Of a stretch of 64,000 bases of DNA, positions 63,790 to 64,000 are shown piece after piece. The stretch lies in NCBI GenBank assembly GCA_046530935.1, contig JBHEQW010000001.1, positions 1-64,000 of the forward strand. Direction: 5' to 3'. The notes below the pieces were generated by a model, which saw only the letters and a program-made list of their open reading frames with translations, ran no database searches and was not told the DNA's origin. Each line of letters begins with the position of its first letter. Within the stretch, counting starts at the first letter, position 1. The position numbers were made by a program, and so were the translations under genes. Source of the stretch: Arsenophonus sp046530935. Its GTDB lineage: Bacteria > Pseudomonadota > Gammaproteobacteria > Enterobacterales > Enterobacteriaceae.

Positions 63790-64000
63790 TTACATATTGG
63801 CTATATTTGACAAAGGTTATTGATAGAAATCCATTCTGCCGTCTAAAGCCTTTTCTCTACAGAGAAAAGATGGCTATACAAAAAGCAAACAGTCATACTC
63901 ATAGATCAAAAAGACTCGTTCTTCACTCCATGCAATCATAAAACCGCATATCATTAGTTAGCTATATGACAATATGTTGGATGTTCTAGATTCATGCATT
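63790..64000 (+). mobile_element. IS1595-like remnant, 5' end, cut by window edge
   Basis: The sequence parallels 5085-5290 and 33600-33745 (shared CAGTCATA, ACTCCATG-like and GATTCATGCATT motifs at corresponding positions). The rest of the element lies beyond the window. Confidence 0.6.

Overview
The window looks like a piece of chromosome from a degenerating, AT-rich endosymbiont of the Enterobacterales. Intact genes, pseudogenes and local gene orders (uvrC-pgsA-glyW-cysT-leuZ; purHD divergent from rrn; feoABC and bioH-gntX; thrU-tyrU-glyT-thrT-tuf; S10-spc-alpha) all match enterobacterial arrangements. Low GC, a bactofilin gene and extreme decay between islands of intact genes suggest an Arsenophonus-like (Morganellaceae) insect symbiont. 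That assignment is an inference and was not tested by a search.

Layout, left to right: serine-recombinase and IS256 debris (1-1935); intact uvrC, pgsA and a three-tRNA operon (2007-4869); IS debris around an intact cdh (7634-8398); a frameshifted bactofilin gene (10579-11007); IS debris; decayed frdAB (13027-15130); IS debris; decayed purD and purH on the minus strand (17370-19690); a ribosomal RNA operon whose 16S and 23S genes are ruined but whose promoter, leader and tRNA-Ile and tRNA-Ala genes remain (19959-22950); an unassigned stretch and IS256 debris; decayed feoA and feoB with an intact feoC (25950-28916); intact bioH with decayed divergent gntX (29001-30560); IS debris; intact polA (34619-37426); IS481-like debris; intact engB (38614-39237); IS256 debris and unassigned DNA (39390-44060); the complete alpha, spc and S10 ribosomal protein operons, all on the minus strand (44476-58251); IS481-, IS1595- and IS256-like debris (58690-61340); a decayed tuf gene and the thrU-tyrU-glyT-thrT tRNA cluster (61844-63656); and the start of another IS1595-like remnant at the right edge.

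About half of the window is dead insertion-sequence sequence. Three transposase families are recognisable (IS256, IS1595-like, IS481-like). None has an open transposase frame, and copies differ much from each other, so the expansion is old and has decayed mainly by substitutions and small indels rather than by clean removal.

Functionally the surviving genes cover translation (27 ribosomal proteins, rpoA, secY, nine tRNAs), DNA repair and replication (uvrC, polA), ribosome assembly (engB), phospholipid metabolism (pgsA, cdh) and biotin synthesis (bioH). Anaerobic fumarate respiration (frd), purine synthesis (purHD) and ferrous iron uptake (feoAB) are lost here. The most notable observations are the ribosomal RNA operon reduced to a tRNA transcription unit and a Tyr in place of a catalytic Asp in the proofreading site of PolA.
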